Origin: Pseudomonas fontis
Lineage (GTDB): Bacteria; Pseudomonadota; Gammaproteobacteria; Pseudomonadales; Pseudomonadaceae
Assembly (NCBI RefSeq): GCF_028656955.1
Contig: NZ_JAMDGY010000032.1
Location: 1-64,000 of the forward strand
DNA: 64,000 nt
Direction of reading: 5' to 3'
Part shown: positions 16,189 through 25,670 of the stretch, piece after piece
Layout: every line of letters begins with the position of its first letter
Position numbering within the stretch: position 1 is the first letter of the stretch
Translations under genes and position numbers: made by a program
The notes under the pieces: model-generated
What the model was told of the DNA's origin: nothing
The model's database searches: none
The model's input: the letters and a program-made list of their open reading frames with translations, nothing else

Positions 16189-16980
16189 CTATTGGGCAAA
16201 CACCTTCTTCAGAAACGCCTGCATATCCGCCCACGAACTCTCGTCTGCCGCCTTGTTGTAGCCAATATCCGGCCCGCCATGTTCGCCATGGCTCAGGCGG
16301 TCGGCGTCCGGGTTGGTGAAGCTGTGCTTGGCCCCTTGGATGGTGACGAACTCGTACGACGCCCCGGCCGCATCCATCTCCTGCTTGAACGCCTGCACCT
16401 GATCGGGCGTCACCACGCTGTCGCTGGCGCCATGCTCCACCAGGATCCGGGTTTTCACGCTACCTGGTGTCGCCGGATTATTGGTCACCAGCGGACCATG
16501 GAAGCTCACCACCCCGGCCAGCTCCTTGCCCCGCCGGGCTGCATCCAGCACCACTTTGCCGCCGAAACAGTAGCCAATTGCGGCGATGCGCTGGTCATCG
16601 GTCTGTGGTTGCTCCCTGAGCATCTTCACGCCCCGGTCGAAGCGGCGCTTGGCGGTCTTCGGGTCCTGCAGCGCCGCCTTCATGTAGCCCATTGCATCCT
16701 CAGGGTGCTCGGTATTCTTGCCATCGCCATACATGTCGATGGCAAAGGCCGCATAGCCCAACGCCGCCAAGTCCCGGGCACGGCGCTTGGCGTAGTCGTT
16801 CAGGCCCCAGAACTCATGCACCACGACCACCCCGGGTCGCTCGCCGGAAAGCGCATCGTCGTAGGCGTAGTAGCCGACCATGCGCTGGCCTTCGGACTCA
16901 TAGACGATCTCGCGCGTCTGTACTGCCGCCTGTGCAAGGCCGGCAGCCATCATCAACAGCAAAGACAGCAATAAACGCAT
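16189..16980 (-). CDS. Dienelactone hydrolase family protein, exported
   Basis: A 263-residue alpha/beta hydrolase. A signal peptide covers residues 1-18 (MRLLLSLLLMMAAGLAQA). The catalytic triad fits the dienelactone hydrolase family: Cys nucleophile in AAIGYCFGGKV, Asp in GASDSVVTP and His in GAKHSFTNPDAD. The oxyanion segment VHEFWGLNDY is also family-typical. A periplasmic ester or lactone hydrolase is likely; the substrate is unknown. The gene diverges from oprH, so the PhoP site array lies between them. Confidence 0.85.
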   Translation of the reverse strand: MRLLLSLLLMMAAGLAQAAVQTREIVYESEGQRMVGYYAYDDALSGERPGVVVVHEFWGLNDYAKRRARDLAALGYAAFAIDMYGDGKNTEHPEDAMGYMKAALQDPKTAKRRFDRGVKMLREQPQTDDQRIAAIGYCFGGKVVLDAARRGKELAGVVSFHGPLVTNNPATPGSVKTRILVEHGASDSVVTPDQVQAFKQEMDAAGASYEFVTIQGAKHSFTNPDADRLSHGEHGGPDIGYNKAADESSWADMQAFLKKVFAQ

Positions 16981-17013
16981 GGTCGGTACTCCTGTGTGCG
17001 AGGCGATGCATTC

Positions 17014-17069
17014 GTTCAGCCCAGGTTCAGCCGGGGTTCAGCGGCGGTTCAGGGCGGCCTGCTTACTCT
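17014..17069 (+). promoter_or_regulatory. Four-copy PhoP box and promoter of oprH
   Basis: GTTCAG occurs at 17014, 17025, 17036 and 17047, exactly 11 bases apart, which amounts to overlapping PhoP boxes (hexamer-N5-hexamer). A TACTCT -10 element lies 11 bases after the last copy and no -35 is needed, as in PhoP-activated promoters. The oprH ATG is 44 bases further on. Confidence 0.8.
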
Positions 17070-17112
17070 AGCTGCCAGACAAACACCGTGCCTCAAACTG
17101 GAGTACACACTG

Positions 17113-17721
17113 ATGAAAAGCCTCAAACCCCTCCTGCTGGCCATTACCGTGTTCGGCGCAAGCTCCCTGGCCATGGCGGACGACGGCACGTTCGCCGGCC
17201 TGACGTATGGTCAGACCAGCGACAAAGTGAAAAAGTCCGGCCTGCTCAGCAGCAACCCCGACCACGCGACCGGCAACACCAACAGCATCATCAACAAGGA
17301 CGGCACCTGGGGCGTACGCCTTGGTCAGTACAACGATCAGGGCCGCTACTACCTCACCTACGACAACGTCTCCAACAGCCACAACGGCCTGAAGCTGCGC
17401 CAGGAAAACCTGCTCGGCAGCTATGACCTGTTCTACCCGGTCGGCAGCAGCACCAAGCTGTTCGGTGGCGCCAGCGCCGGTATCACCAAGCTCAGCCAGG
17501 AATCCTCCGGCTACAGCCGCGACACCGATGTCGGCTACGCCGTCGGCCTGCAGGCCGGGGTGCTGCAGAAAGTCACCGACAACACCTCGGTCGAGCTGGG
17601 CTACCGTTACCTGCGTACCAACGCGGCCACCGAATTGGCTGAACACGGCGGCGACAAACTCGGTACCCTGCGCCTGAGCAGCAGCGCGCAGACGTACCTC
17701 TCCGCCAACTACACGTTCTGA
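17113..17721 (+). CDS. oprH: Outer membrane protein H1
   Basis: A 202-residue eight-stranded outer-membrane barrel induced under low Mg, which interacts with lipopolysaccharide. The signal peptide ends at SLAMA (about residue 22). Segments match OprH closely, including GTWGVRLGQ, RYYLTYDN, LRQENLLGSYD and LGYRYLRTNA, and the chain ends in an aromatic residue (ANYTF), the usual barrel signature. It is the first gene of oprH-phoP-phoQ, separated from phoP by 97 bases that hold a small terminator-like hairpin. Confidence 0.93.
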   Translation: MKSLKPLLLAITVFGASSLAMADDGTFAGLTYGQTSDKVKKSGLLSSNPDHATGNTNSIINKDGTWGVRLGQYNDQGRYYLTYDNVSNSHNGLKLRQENLLGSYDLFYPVGSSTKLFGGASAGITKLSQESSGYSRDTDVGYAVGLQAGVLQKVTDNTSVELGYRYLRTNAATELAEHGGDKLGTLRLSSSAQTYLSANYTF

Positions 17722-17741
17722 CGTTAGCGACGTACGCAGGG

Positions 17742-17761
17742 CCGGCCGTGTTTGCGGCCGG
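17742..17761 (+). terminator. Attenuator-like hairpin between oprH and phoP
   Basis: CCGGCCG and CGGCCGG form a seven-bp stem with a six-base loop, followed by TTCGCTATTATT. It could let most transcripts stop after oprH while a fraction continue into phoPQ. Confidence 0.5.
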
Positions 17762-17818
17762 TTCGCTATTATTCTGCCCAGGCCACCGAAGGCCCGGGCG
17801 CAGTGAAGGGAGGAGCCT

Positions 17819-18496
17819 ATGAAGCTGTTGGTGGTCGAGGATGAAGCGCTGTTGCGCCACCATCTGAAAACACGCCTGACCGAAACCGGCCACGTGGTCG
17901 AGGCCGTCGCCGACGCCGAGGAGGCCCTTTACCAGGTCGGGCAATTCAACTTCGACCTGGCGGTGGTCGACCTCGGCCTGCCGGGCATGGGCGGGCTGGA
18001 CCTGATCCGCCAACTGCGCAGCATCGACAAGACTTTCCCGATCCTCATCCTGACCGCCCGTGGCAACTGGCAGGACAAGGTCGAAGGCCTGGCCACCGGC
18101 GCCGACGACTATGTGGTCAAGCCGTTCCAGTTCGAAGAGCTGGAGGCACGGCTGAATGCCTTGCTGCGCCGCTCCAGCGGCTTCACCCAGTCGACCATCA
18201 TTGCCGGCCCGCTGGTACTGGACATCAACCGCAAGCAGGCCACGCTCGACGAGCAGCCGCTGGCGCTGACTGCCTACGAATACCGCATCCTCGAGTACCT
18301 CATGCGTCATCACCAGCAGGTGGTGGCCAAGGACCGCTTGATGGAGCAACTCTACCCTGACGATGACGAGCGCGATCCGAACGTGATTGAAGTGCTGGTC
18401 GGTCGCCTGCGGCGCAAGCTGGAGGGCGACAACGGCTTCAAGCCGATCGACACCGTGCGTGGCCTGGGCTACCTGTTCACCGAGCGCTGCCGATGA
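17819..18496 (+). CDS. phoP: Two-component response regulator PhoP
   Basis: A 225-residue OmpR-family regulator responding to low Mg and cationic peptides. The receiver has acidic residues in LVVEDEALLR, phospho-acceptor Asp in LAVVDLGLPGMGG and the Lys of DYVVKPF; the winged helix spans about residues 130-222 (LTAYEYRILEYL, DPNVIEVLVGRLRRKL). AGGAG is just ahead of the ATG. The stop overlaps the phoQ start by four bases. It should activate the tandem GTTCAG array in front of oprH, giving autoregulation of the operon. Confidence 0.93.
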   Translation: MKLLVVEDEALLRHHLKTRLTETGHVVEAVADAEEALYQVGQFNFDLAVVDLGLPGMGGLDLIRQLRSIDKTFPILILTARGNWQDKVEGLATGADDYVVKPFQFEELEARLNALLRRSSGFTQSTIIAGPLVLDINRKQATLDEQPLALTAYEYRILEYLMRHHQQVVAKDRLMEQLYPDDDERDPNVIEVLVGRLRRKLEGDNGFKPIDTVRGLGYLFTERCR

Positions 18497-19839
18497 TCCG
18501 CTCCCTGCGGGTGCGCCTGATGCTCGCCGCCTTTGTGCTGGCGCTGCTGTTCATGCTGGCGCTGCTGCCGGCCTTGCAGAAGGCCTTCAGCCTGGCCTTG
18601 CAGGAATCGATCGAAAAGCGCCTGGCCTCGGACGTGACCACGCTGATTTCCGCGGCGCGCATCGAGAACAATCGCCTGGAAATGCCCGAGCTGCTGCCGG
18701 ACGAGAAATTCAACCTGCCCGACAGCCGCTTGCTCGGCTACATCTATGACCGTGAAGGCAACCTGGTGTGGCGCTCGCGGGCGACCGCCGAAGAGAACAT
18801 CAACTACACCCCGCGCTACGACGGGCGTGGCAGCGAGTTCGCGCGCATCCACCAGGGCAACGGCGAGGAGTTCTTCGTCTATGACGTCGAGGTCAAGCTG
18901 CTGGGTGGCAAGAGCGCGGCGTTCAGCATTGTCGCGCTGCAACCGGTACGCGAATACAAGCAGACCCTCGATGGCCTGCGCGAAAAGCTCTACCTGGGCT
19001 TCAGCGCCGCCTTGCTGGTGTTGCTGCTGTTGCTCTGGGCCGGGTTGACCTGGAGCCTGCGTTCGTTGCGCCAGTTGAGCGTGGAGCTGGACGATGTCGA
19101 GTCGGGTGCCCGCGATGGCCTGAGCGGCGAGCACCCGCGTGAGCTGCTGCGCCTGACCCATTCGTTGAACCGCCTGCTGCGCAGCGAGCGCGAGCAGCGT
19201 GGACGTTATCGCGACTCCCTCGATGACCTGGCGCACAGCCTGAAAACCCCCTTGGCGGTGCTGCAAGGGGTCAGCGAAAGCATGGCCCAGCGTCGTGAAG
19301 ACCGCGAACAGGCGCGGGTGCTGCAAGCGCAGATCGAGCGCATGAGCCAGCAGATCGATTACCAGCTGCAACGCGCCAGCCTGCGCAAGAGCGGCCTGGT
19401 GCGCCACCGGGTGCAACTGCAACCCTTGCTCGACAGCCTGTGCAGCACCCTGGCCAAGGTTTATCGCGACAAGACCGTGCACGTCAGCTTTGCCGTACCG
19501 GCTGGCGCCGTAGTGCCGATGGAGCAGGGCGCGCTGCTCGAACTGCTCGGCAACCTGCTGGAGAACGCCTATCGGTTGTGCCTGGCACAGGTGCGCATCA
19601 GCCTGCTGACCCACAACGGCTCGCTGGAGCTGTGCATCGAGGACGACGGCCCGGGCGTTCCGCCCGACCAGCGCGAGCGCATCCTGCAACGCGGCGAGCG
19701 CCTGGACCGGCAATACCCGGGGCAGGGCATCGGCCTGGCGGTGGTCAAGGACATCATCGACAGCTACGACGCCACCCTCACCCTCGACGACTCCCCCCTG
19801 GGCGGTGCGGCGTTCCGCATCCGCTTCCCCTTCGAGTAA
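18493..19839 (+). CDS. phoQ: Sensor histidine kinase PhoQ
   Basis: A 448-residue inner-membrane sensor for Mg and cationic antimicrobials. Two membrane helices (about 9-29 and 169-189) flank a periplasmic domain of about 140 residues; the phospho-acceptor is in DLAHSLKTPLAVL, with N box (LGNLLENAYRL), G1 (DDGPGVPP) and G2 (GQGIGLAVVKDI). It is translationally coupled to phoP. An inverted repeat starting 43 bases after the stop is probably not its terminator but part of the dctA control region. Confidence 0.92.
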   Translation: MIRSLRVRLMLAAFVLALLFMLALLPALQKAFSLALQESIEKRLASDVTTLISAARIENNRLEMPELLPDEKFNLPDSRLLGYIYDREGNLVWRSRATAEENINYTPRYDGRGSEFARIHQGNGEEFFVYDVEVKLLGGKSAAFSIVALQPVREYKQTLDGLREKLYLGFSAALLVLLLLLWAGLTWSLRSLRQLSVELDDVESGARDGLSGEHPRELLRLTHSLNRLLRSEREQRGRYRDSLDDLAHSLKTPLAVLQGVSESMAQRREDREQARVLQAQIERMSQQIDYQLQRASLRKSGLVRHRVQLQPLLDSLCSTLAKVYRDKTVHVSFAVPAGAVVPMEQGALLELLGNLLENAYRLCLAQVRISLLTHNGSLELCIEDDGPGVPPDQRERILQRGERLDRQYPGQGIGLAVVKDIIDSYDATLTLDDSPLGGAAFRIRFPFE

Positions 19840-19882
19840 CCGCGCCGCTGCCCGGCGGCCCTACATCGGCTCCAATCAAGTA

Positions 19883-19937
19883 GGCGGATTACCGCCAACA
19901 CCGTAGGAATTATTACGGTGTTGGGCGGAAATCCGCC
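19883..19937 (+). promoter_or_regulatory. Tandem DctD-like activator sites upstream of dctA
   Basis: Two palindromes, GGCGGATTACCGCC (19883-19896) and GGCGGAAATCCGCC (19924-19937), lie about 41 bases apart within a nearly perfect 23-25 base inverted repeat. The core GCGGAAATCCGC equals the centre of the rhizobial DctD binding site. They sit about 80-130 bases upstream of the sigma-54 promoter, the normal place for an NtrC-type activator. Confidence 0.6.
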
Positions 19938-20014
19938 ATTTGTCCTTGGGGCTGTGCCATGTATTCGTGCATTCCTACCCCGTAAACAGGCGAGTCGCAC
20001 AAGAAAAGCGCACG

Positions 20015-20031
20015 TTGGCATCGGGCTTGCT
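20015..20031 (+). promoter_or_regulatory. Sigma-54 promoter of dctA
   Basis: TTGGCATCGGGCTTGCT has GG and GC separated by exactly ten bases, matching the -24/-12 consensus TTGGCAC-N5-TTGCT at all but one or two positions. Transcription would start near 20042, leaving a leader of about 115 bases that includes a CACAACAAAT stretch possibly recognised by Hfq/Crc. Confidence 0.75.
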
Positions 20032-20154
20032 ATTGACCTTGCAGAGTCCTGCCAGGCAGCTCGACACAACAAATCCCTCCAAATGCAGGAGGGTTCGCGC
20101 TTTAGGCACCCGACACTCCTAGGAAGGAGATGGCACGGTGCACTTGAGGAATAA

Positions 20155-21480
<1,326 letters not shown>

Positions 21481-21525
21481 GCGTTGCTTGAGTTCAAAGA
21501 GGCCCCACCGGGCCTGCGATATCCT

Positions 21526-21558
21526 CACCGTCCCTGGCCCTCGCGGCCTCGGACGGTG
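21526..21558 (+). terminator. Hairpin downstream of dctA
   Basis: CACCGTCC and GGACGGTG enclose a GC-rich loop that itself contains GGCC/GGCC pairing. There is no U run after it, so it may act as a Rho-independent-like block or an mRNA 3' stabiliser. The rest of 21481-21717 shows no gene. Confidence 0.4.
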
Positions 21559-21717
21559 ATCCGCCTACACCCCCCGCCGCCCGTCCATCGCACCACTTCC
21601 TGAACATAACGCCGCCAGTGCGCTTCTCTGCACAAAGAAACTGCAGGTTTCTGCGTGACGGATTCTGCTCAAGCCCGATACAGTCAGTACTTCGCCCCAG
21701 GATGCCAGGAGGCCCTG

Positions 21718-22113
21718 ATGTCGTGCCCGCAAGTCTGTACCGGCGCTACCTTGCAATGCAGTTTTGGCGCTGCGCCGTCGGTGTTGAATGTCTTGCCGCT
21801 CAATCGGGTAATGACCAGCAATATGCCGGCGGCCACCATCATGGACCATATTCCACTGCTCAATATCCTGCCTTTTGGCGTGTGCATGAGCACCGCCAAC
21901 CCGATGGTCATCGCCGCCACTGCGGCAGCACTTGGGGTGTTGACGCCGATGCCGTGCATTCCGGCGACCGCGGCGCCGTGGATTGCCGGTGGCGCGCCGA
22001 CGGTATTGCTCGGCAGCATGCCGGCGCTGGATGCCAACAGTACGTTGATGTGTAGCTGGGCCGGCGTGATCAAGGTCGGTATGCCAGGTCAGGTGCAGAC
22101 ACTGATCCCCTAG
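21718..22113 (+). CDS. DUF4280 PAAR-like protein
   Basis: A 131-residue protein rich in short hydrophobic beta segments with spaced Cys (CPQVC, TLQCSFG, GVCMST, MPCIP, LMCSW), matching DUF4280, which is regarded as PAAR-like and caps or docks onto phage-spike proteins. The start at 21718 is fixed by AGGAGG six bases upstream; the frame extends further but lacks such a signal. It converges on the vgrG/MORN genes and is separated from the MORN gene by only two bases. It is probably the tip of the VgrG spike or an effector adaptor (inference). Confidence 0.7.
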   Translation: MSCPQVCTGATLQCSFGAAPSVLNVLPLNRVMTSNMPAATIMDHIPLLNILPFGVCMSTANPMVIAATAAALGVLTPMPCIPATAAPWIAGGAPTVLLGSMPALDANSTLMCSWAGVIKVGMPGQVQTLIP

Positions 22114-22115
22114 GC

Positions 22116-22661
22116 TCAGGTGTTACCTGGCGAGGCCGCGTTCATCCACCACCAGCGTAGCTTCGACAGTGGCTTGCCGTCGCTGTCCAGGGGGCGACCA
22201 TCGTTGGCGAACTGCTGGCCCTGGTCCAGCCGTTGGCCGTTCAGGTATTGCGCCTTGTGGGCCAGCTTGCCATTGCCGTGGAAGCGTTGATAAACGCCGT
22301 CGCGCACCCCGTTGCGGTAACTTTCCAGTTCGGCCAGTTGGCCATCGGGGTAATAGGTCGCGGCCTCGCCATGCAGCAGCCCCTGACGATAACCGGCCTT
22401 GCGCTGCAGCTGGCCCTCGGGCGAGTAGAAACTGGCCTGGCCGTCGAGTTTGTCGGCCTTGTAGGGCAGCTGCGCCGAGACCCTGCCATTGGCATGGTAG
22501 GTCTGGCTCATGCCGTTGAGCTGGCCGCTGCTGTAGTTCAGGTTCGCCAGCGGCCGACGGTTTTCCTCGATCCGCAACGGGCCCTCCAGCTGGCCGGCGT
22601 GCAGTTGCCCGCTGAGGTGCGCGTCCCCGCTGTGCAGATTGACGGCTTGGTTTTTCGCCAT
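22116..22661 (-). CDS. MORN/YwqK-type repeat protein downstream of vgrG
   Basis: A 181-residue soluble protein made of about six MORN-like units of roughly 22-24 residues (for example GQASFYSPEGQLQRKAGYRQG and GEAATYYPDGQLAELESYRNG), similar to the YwqK family. It follows vgrG by 11 bases in the same operon. Proteins of this class are annotated as antitoxins in some genomes; here it may be an immunity protein, an effector accessory or an effector. The function cannot be told from sequence. Confidence 0.65.
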   Translation of the reverse strand: MAKNQAVNLHSGDAHLSGQLHAGQLEGPLRIEENRRPLANLNYSSGQLNGMSQTYHANGRVSAQLPYKADKLDGQASFYSPEGQLQRKAGYRQGLLHGEAATYYPDGQLAELESYRNGVRDGVYQRFHGNGKLAHKAQYLNGQRLDQGQQFANDGRPLDSDGKPLSKLRWWWMNAASPGNT

Positions 22662-22672
22662 GCTGGCTGACC

Positions 22673-24679
22673 TCAGTTGATTTTTACCAAGCCGCCCTTG
22701 AGGGTCAGCATGCCACCACCGTCCACGGTTTGTTCGGCGCCGCCCTTGTTGGTCAGGCTGATGCCGGCATCATTGGTCAGGGTGGTGCCTGCTTTGTTTT
22801 CCAGCGAGGTTCCGGCTTTGTTGGTCAATGAAGTCCCGGCTTTCTGGCTGATCGCAGTGCTGGCCTGGACCGCCAGGTCGGCACCGCTCTTGATGGTGAA
22901 GCTGGCACCGCTTTGCAGGGTGATGGCGCCGCTGACCTTGATGGTCAGGTCGCCGTCCACGGTCAGGCTGTAGTTGCCCGTGACCTTGTCGGTGAAGTTG
23001 CCGCCGGTACTGTGGCTCTGGTCCCCGCCCACGCTGACCTTGCGCGTGTCCTTGACCTCGAGGGTATCGCTACCGGTCTGGATGGCGACGCTACGCTTGC
23101 CTTTCTCCAGGGTGACGCTCTCGTCGCCCTCCTTGACCGTGCGCGTACGCGCATTTTGTACGGTCAGGGTTTCATCGTGGCCGATGGTCACCTTGGCGTC
23201 GTTGAGCACATTGCTGGTGAAGTCTTTCTGCGCCTGGAGGAAGACTTCCTCGGCGTCTTTCTTGTCTTCGAAGCGCAACTCGTTGAAACCCTCACCGCCT
23301 TTTGAGGACTGCGTCTTCAGGCCTGATTGCGTCTGGTTGGCGGGGAGGGCGTAGGGCAGGGGGTTATCGCCGTTGTATACGCAACCGCTGACTAGCGGGC
23401 GGTCTGGATCGCCGTCGATAAACGTGATGATCACTTCCTGGCCGATCCTGGGCACGAACTGCATGCCGAAACCCTTGCCACTCCATGGCAGCACCACGCG
23501 GACCCAGCAGGAGCTGGTTTCATCGTTCTTGCCGTCGCGGTCCCAGGGGAACTGGATCTTGATCCGGCCGTACTCGTCGGTCCAGATTTCCTCGCCAGCC
23601 TTGCCGACCACCTTTGCGGTCTGGGTGTGCATGTGCGGCTTGGGCGTCGTCCGTGCCGGGCGATAGGGCGTCGCCTTGGGGATGGCTTCGAAGCGGTTGC
23701 GGTAGCTGTCGTGGCTGGCCTGGTGGGTGACTGACGTCAGCACCCAGTCAATGTTCAGGCTGTCATCGTCATGGCCGCTGAGGCTGAAGTAGTGCCCGGG
23801 CACCAGCCAGCGGCAGTCGCTTTCACCGACGAAGCGTCTTTCCTGGCTGCGCAGGCCGTCAATGCGCTGTTTGGTCAGCGCATCGCCACGCGCCTTGGTC
23901 AGGTAGCCACCGGGATGTTCGTACTGCGACAGCGGCCCGGCCTTGGCTTGGGCCTGGCTGTAGAGCGAGGTGGTGGGAGTGGCGAAGGCATGGTCGGTGG
24001 CCGAATAGACGCCTGCGACCGCCTGCAGCACCAGTTGCCCGGAGCGAACGCCATGCAGTTCGCGGCTGCCCGGCTGCTGGCCGAAGTACTTCACTGCCGG
24101 CCCGTTGGGGATGGCCGGGAAGGCGTCGTTGCTGTCGGCCAGTACCAGCGTGTGTTTGCCGGCTGCATGGGTGAAGAACCAGAAGATGCCTTCTTCTTCC
24201 AGCAGGCGGCAGACGAAGGCAAAGTCGGACTCGCCGTACTGCACACAATATTCGCGTGGTGTGTAGCTGGCGCTGAGTGACAGCTTGTAGTCGCTGAAAC
24301 CGTGGCTACTGAAGATCTTGCTGACGATGTCCGAGGTCGTGAGGTTCTGGAACACCCGGTTGTTGCTGGCCAGGGTCAGCCACCACAGCCAGGGTCGCAG
24401 CAGGACCTGGTAGCGCTCGGCCGTGGCATCGGCGGGCAGTTGGCGGATTTCGGCTACCAGCGCATCCAGCGGGCGTTGCTGGGCATCGTTGTGCAGGGTG
24501 ATGGTGAGGTGGCTGGCGATGGCCGAGCCGAGCGTCAGCGCTGTATCACTCAACCCGTTGACGAGGTGCAGGCCCAGGGCATTGAGCGCTTCGTCAGCGC
24601 TGATCGACTCGGGGTAAAGGTCCGCAAGGGCGGTGCCGGTCAGCGACAGGCTGGTCGTGGTGTCGGTCGAGCGGGGCAT
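22673..24679 (-). CDS. vgrG: Type VI secretion spike protein VgrG/TssI
   Basis: A 668-residue spike protein. It shows the gp27-like N-terminal region (residues 1 to about 330, with YTPREYCVQYGESDFAFVCR), the gp5-like OB-fold (FPWDRDGKNDETSSCWVRV, GMQFVPRIGQEVIITFIDGD, RPLVSGCVYNGDNPLPYALP), and a beta-helical needle with repeats of the form TLTNKAGTSLxNKAG in the last 100 residues. No C-terminal enzymatic domain is fused. ATG 24679 is preferred over the TTG one codon earlier. It forms the tip of the T6SS tube and would carry the neighbouring effector. Confidence 0.95.
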   Translation of the reverse strand: MPRSTDTTTSLSLTGTALADLYPESISADEALNALGLHLVNGLSDTALTLGSAIASHLTITLHNDAQQRPLDALVAEIRQLPADATAERYQVLLRPWLWWLTLASNNRVFQNLTTSDIVSKIFSSHGFSDYKLSLSASYTPREYCVQYGESDFAFVCRLLEEEGIFWFFTHAAGKHTLVLADSNDAFPAIPNGPAVKYFGQQPGSRELHGVRSGQLVLQAVAGVYSATDHAFATPTTSLYSQAQAKAGPLSQYEHPGGYLTKARGDALTKQRIDGLRSQERRFVGESDCRWLVPGHYFSLSGHDDDSLNIDWVLTSVTHQASHDSYRNRFEAIPKATPYRPARTTPKPHMHTQTAKVVGKAGEEIWTDEYGRIKIQFPWDRDGKNDETSSCWVRVVLPWSGKGFGMQFVPRIGQEVIITFIDGDPDRPLVSGCVYNGDNPLPYALPANQTQSGLKTQSSKGGEGFNELRFEDKKDAEEVFLQAQKDFTSNVLNDAKVTIGHDETLTVQNARTRTVKEGDESVTLEKGKRSVAIQTGSDTLEVKDTRKVSVGGDQSHSTGGNFTDKVTGNYSLTVDGDLTIKVSGAITLQSGASFTIKSGADLAVQASTAISQKAGTSLTNKAGTSLENKAGTTLTNDAGISLTNKGGAEQTVDGGGMLTLKGGLVKIN

Positions 24680-24741
24680 CAAAGGGCCTCGAGGCGGTGC
24701 AATGAGGGCGTGGCCTGTTCAGGCCCGTACGGTCCCTGCCG

Positions 24742-25608
24742 TCAGGTGTATTTCACCAGTTTTGATACCAACTGATTGCCTTGGCGGTGCAGGTTGAATA
24801 CCGCAAGGCGAATGATGTACTCACTGCCATTGTTGTGTTTCAACACGTAGCCCTCCTTGTAGCGGATTTTTACGGTCAGGTGTAAAGCGGGTACATGAGT
24901 GACGCCGGTCATAGTGCTGACCGTGTGAATGTATTGAGTACTGCGTACATTGCTGTGGCCGCTGAAGCGCGATATCAAAGTTGGGTCTTTCATGTCGGTA
25001 AAGCTCATCAACTGGCCGGCACTCATGCCATGGCCCTGCGCGCCCGGCTGCGGCGGGCTGGCTTTGCTGTTGGCCACTACATGGGGGGTATATTTCATTA
25101 TCAGTGAACACAGCTGTGCGCCCCCTACGCGCTCCAGATCGTCGATGGTCAGGCCAATGCCTCGTGAGCTTAGGGGCCAGAGGTTGTTCGCATTGACGAT
25201 CGACATATCGATCACCAGACGGTCACCGGGCCTTGGCAGTTCGCCTCGTTCGCCTGTCAGCTGGTTGGCGGCCTCGCTGATCATCGAGTTGACCACGCTG
25301 TGTTTATCCTGGTTTGTGCTTTTGACCTGGACGGACTTGGAGGTCAGGTCAGTCGGTTCGCCAACCGAGACGTCGGCGTAGCCGCCATAAATTGCCCGTC
25401 CCTTCACTGTGCGGTGCTTGTACATTTCCTGAAATTCGCTGGCATAGCCGCTGGAGACGCCGTGAATCTTGTTGGTCCACTCGGTTATTTTGCCCAGGTA
25501 AAACGTATCGACCGGGTTGGTTGGTTGTGCCAGCGACAGCGCGTCATGGCTTTCAAGCAACTTTTCTATCAGGTCTTTAAGTTCGCCGAGGCGGGTCCTG
25601 GTGCTCAT
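24742..25608 (-). CDS. Candidate T6SS effector, possible PD-(D/E)xK nuclease
   Basis: A 288-residue soluble protein I do not recognise, encoded between clpV and vgrG on the same strand (62-base gaps). Residues 70-140 contain a pattern seen in many polymorphic toxin nucleases: GGYADV near 76-80, then SVQVKST at 92-98 (candidate Q-x-K of a restriction-like fold), followed by a helix and NQLTGERGELPRPGDRLVID at 115-134. The C-terminal half has no clear match. No signal peptide or membrane helix is visible. The gene is visibly less G+C-rich than its neighbours, which fits an acquired cargo gene. The position strongly suggests VgrG-dependent cargo; the enzymatic assignment is tentative. Confidence 0.5.
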   Translation of the reverse strand: MSTRTRLGELKDLIEKLLESHDALSLAQPTNPVDTFYLGKITEWTNKIHGVSSGYASEFQEMYKHRTVKGRAIYGGYADVSVGEPTDLTSKSVQVKSTNQDKHSVVNSMISEAANQLTGERGELPRPGDRLVIDMSIVNANNLWPLSSRGIGLTIDDLERVGGAQLCSLIMKYTPHVVANSKASPPQPGAQGHGMSAGQLMSFTDMKDPTLISRFSGHSNVRSTQYIHTVSTMTGVTHVPALHLTVKIRYKEGYVLKHNNGSEYIIRLAVFNLHRQGNQLVSKLVKYT

Positions 25609-25670
25609 GGTTCGTCCCTGTCGTAGTCGATTGATCGCCTTTGCATCACACAGACCAGCAATCCCCAGTC

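Noticed and set aside
20131..20148. TGGCAC followed by TTG close to the dctA start as a sigma-54 promoter
   Set aside because: The -12 element is imperfect and transcription would begin at the ATG itself; the site at 20015-20031 has correct spacing and a normal leader.
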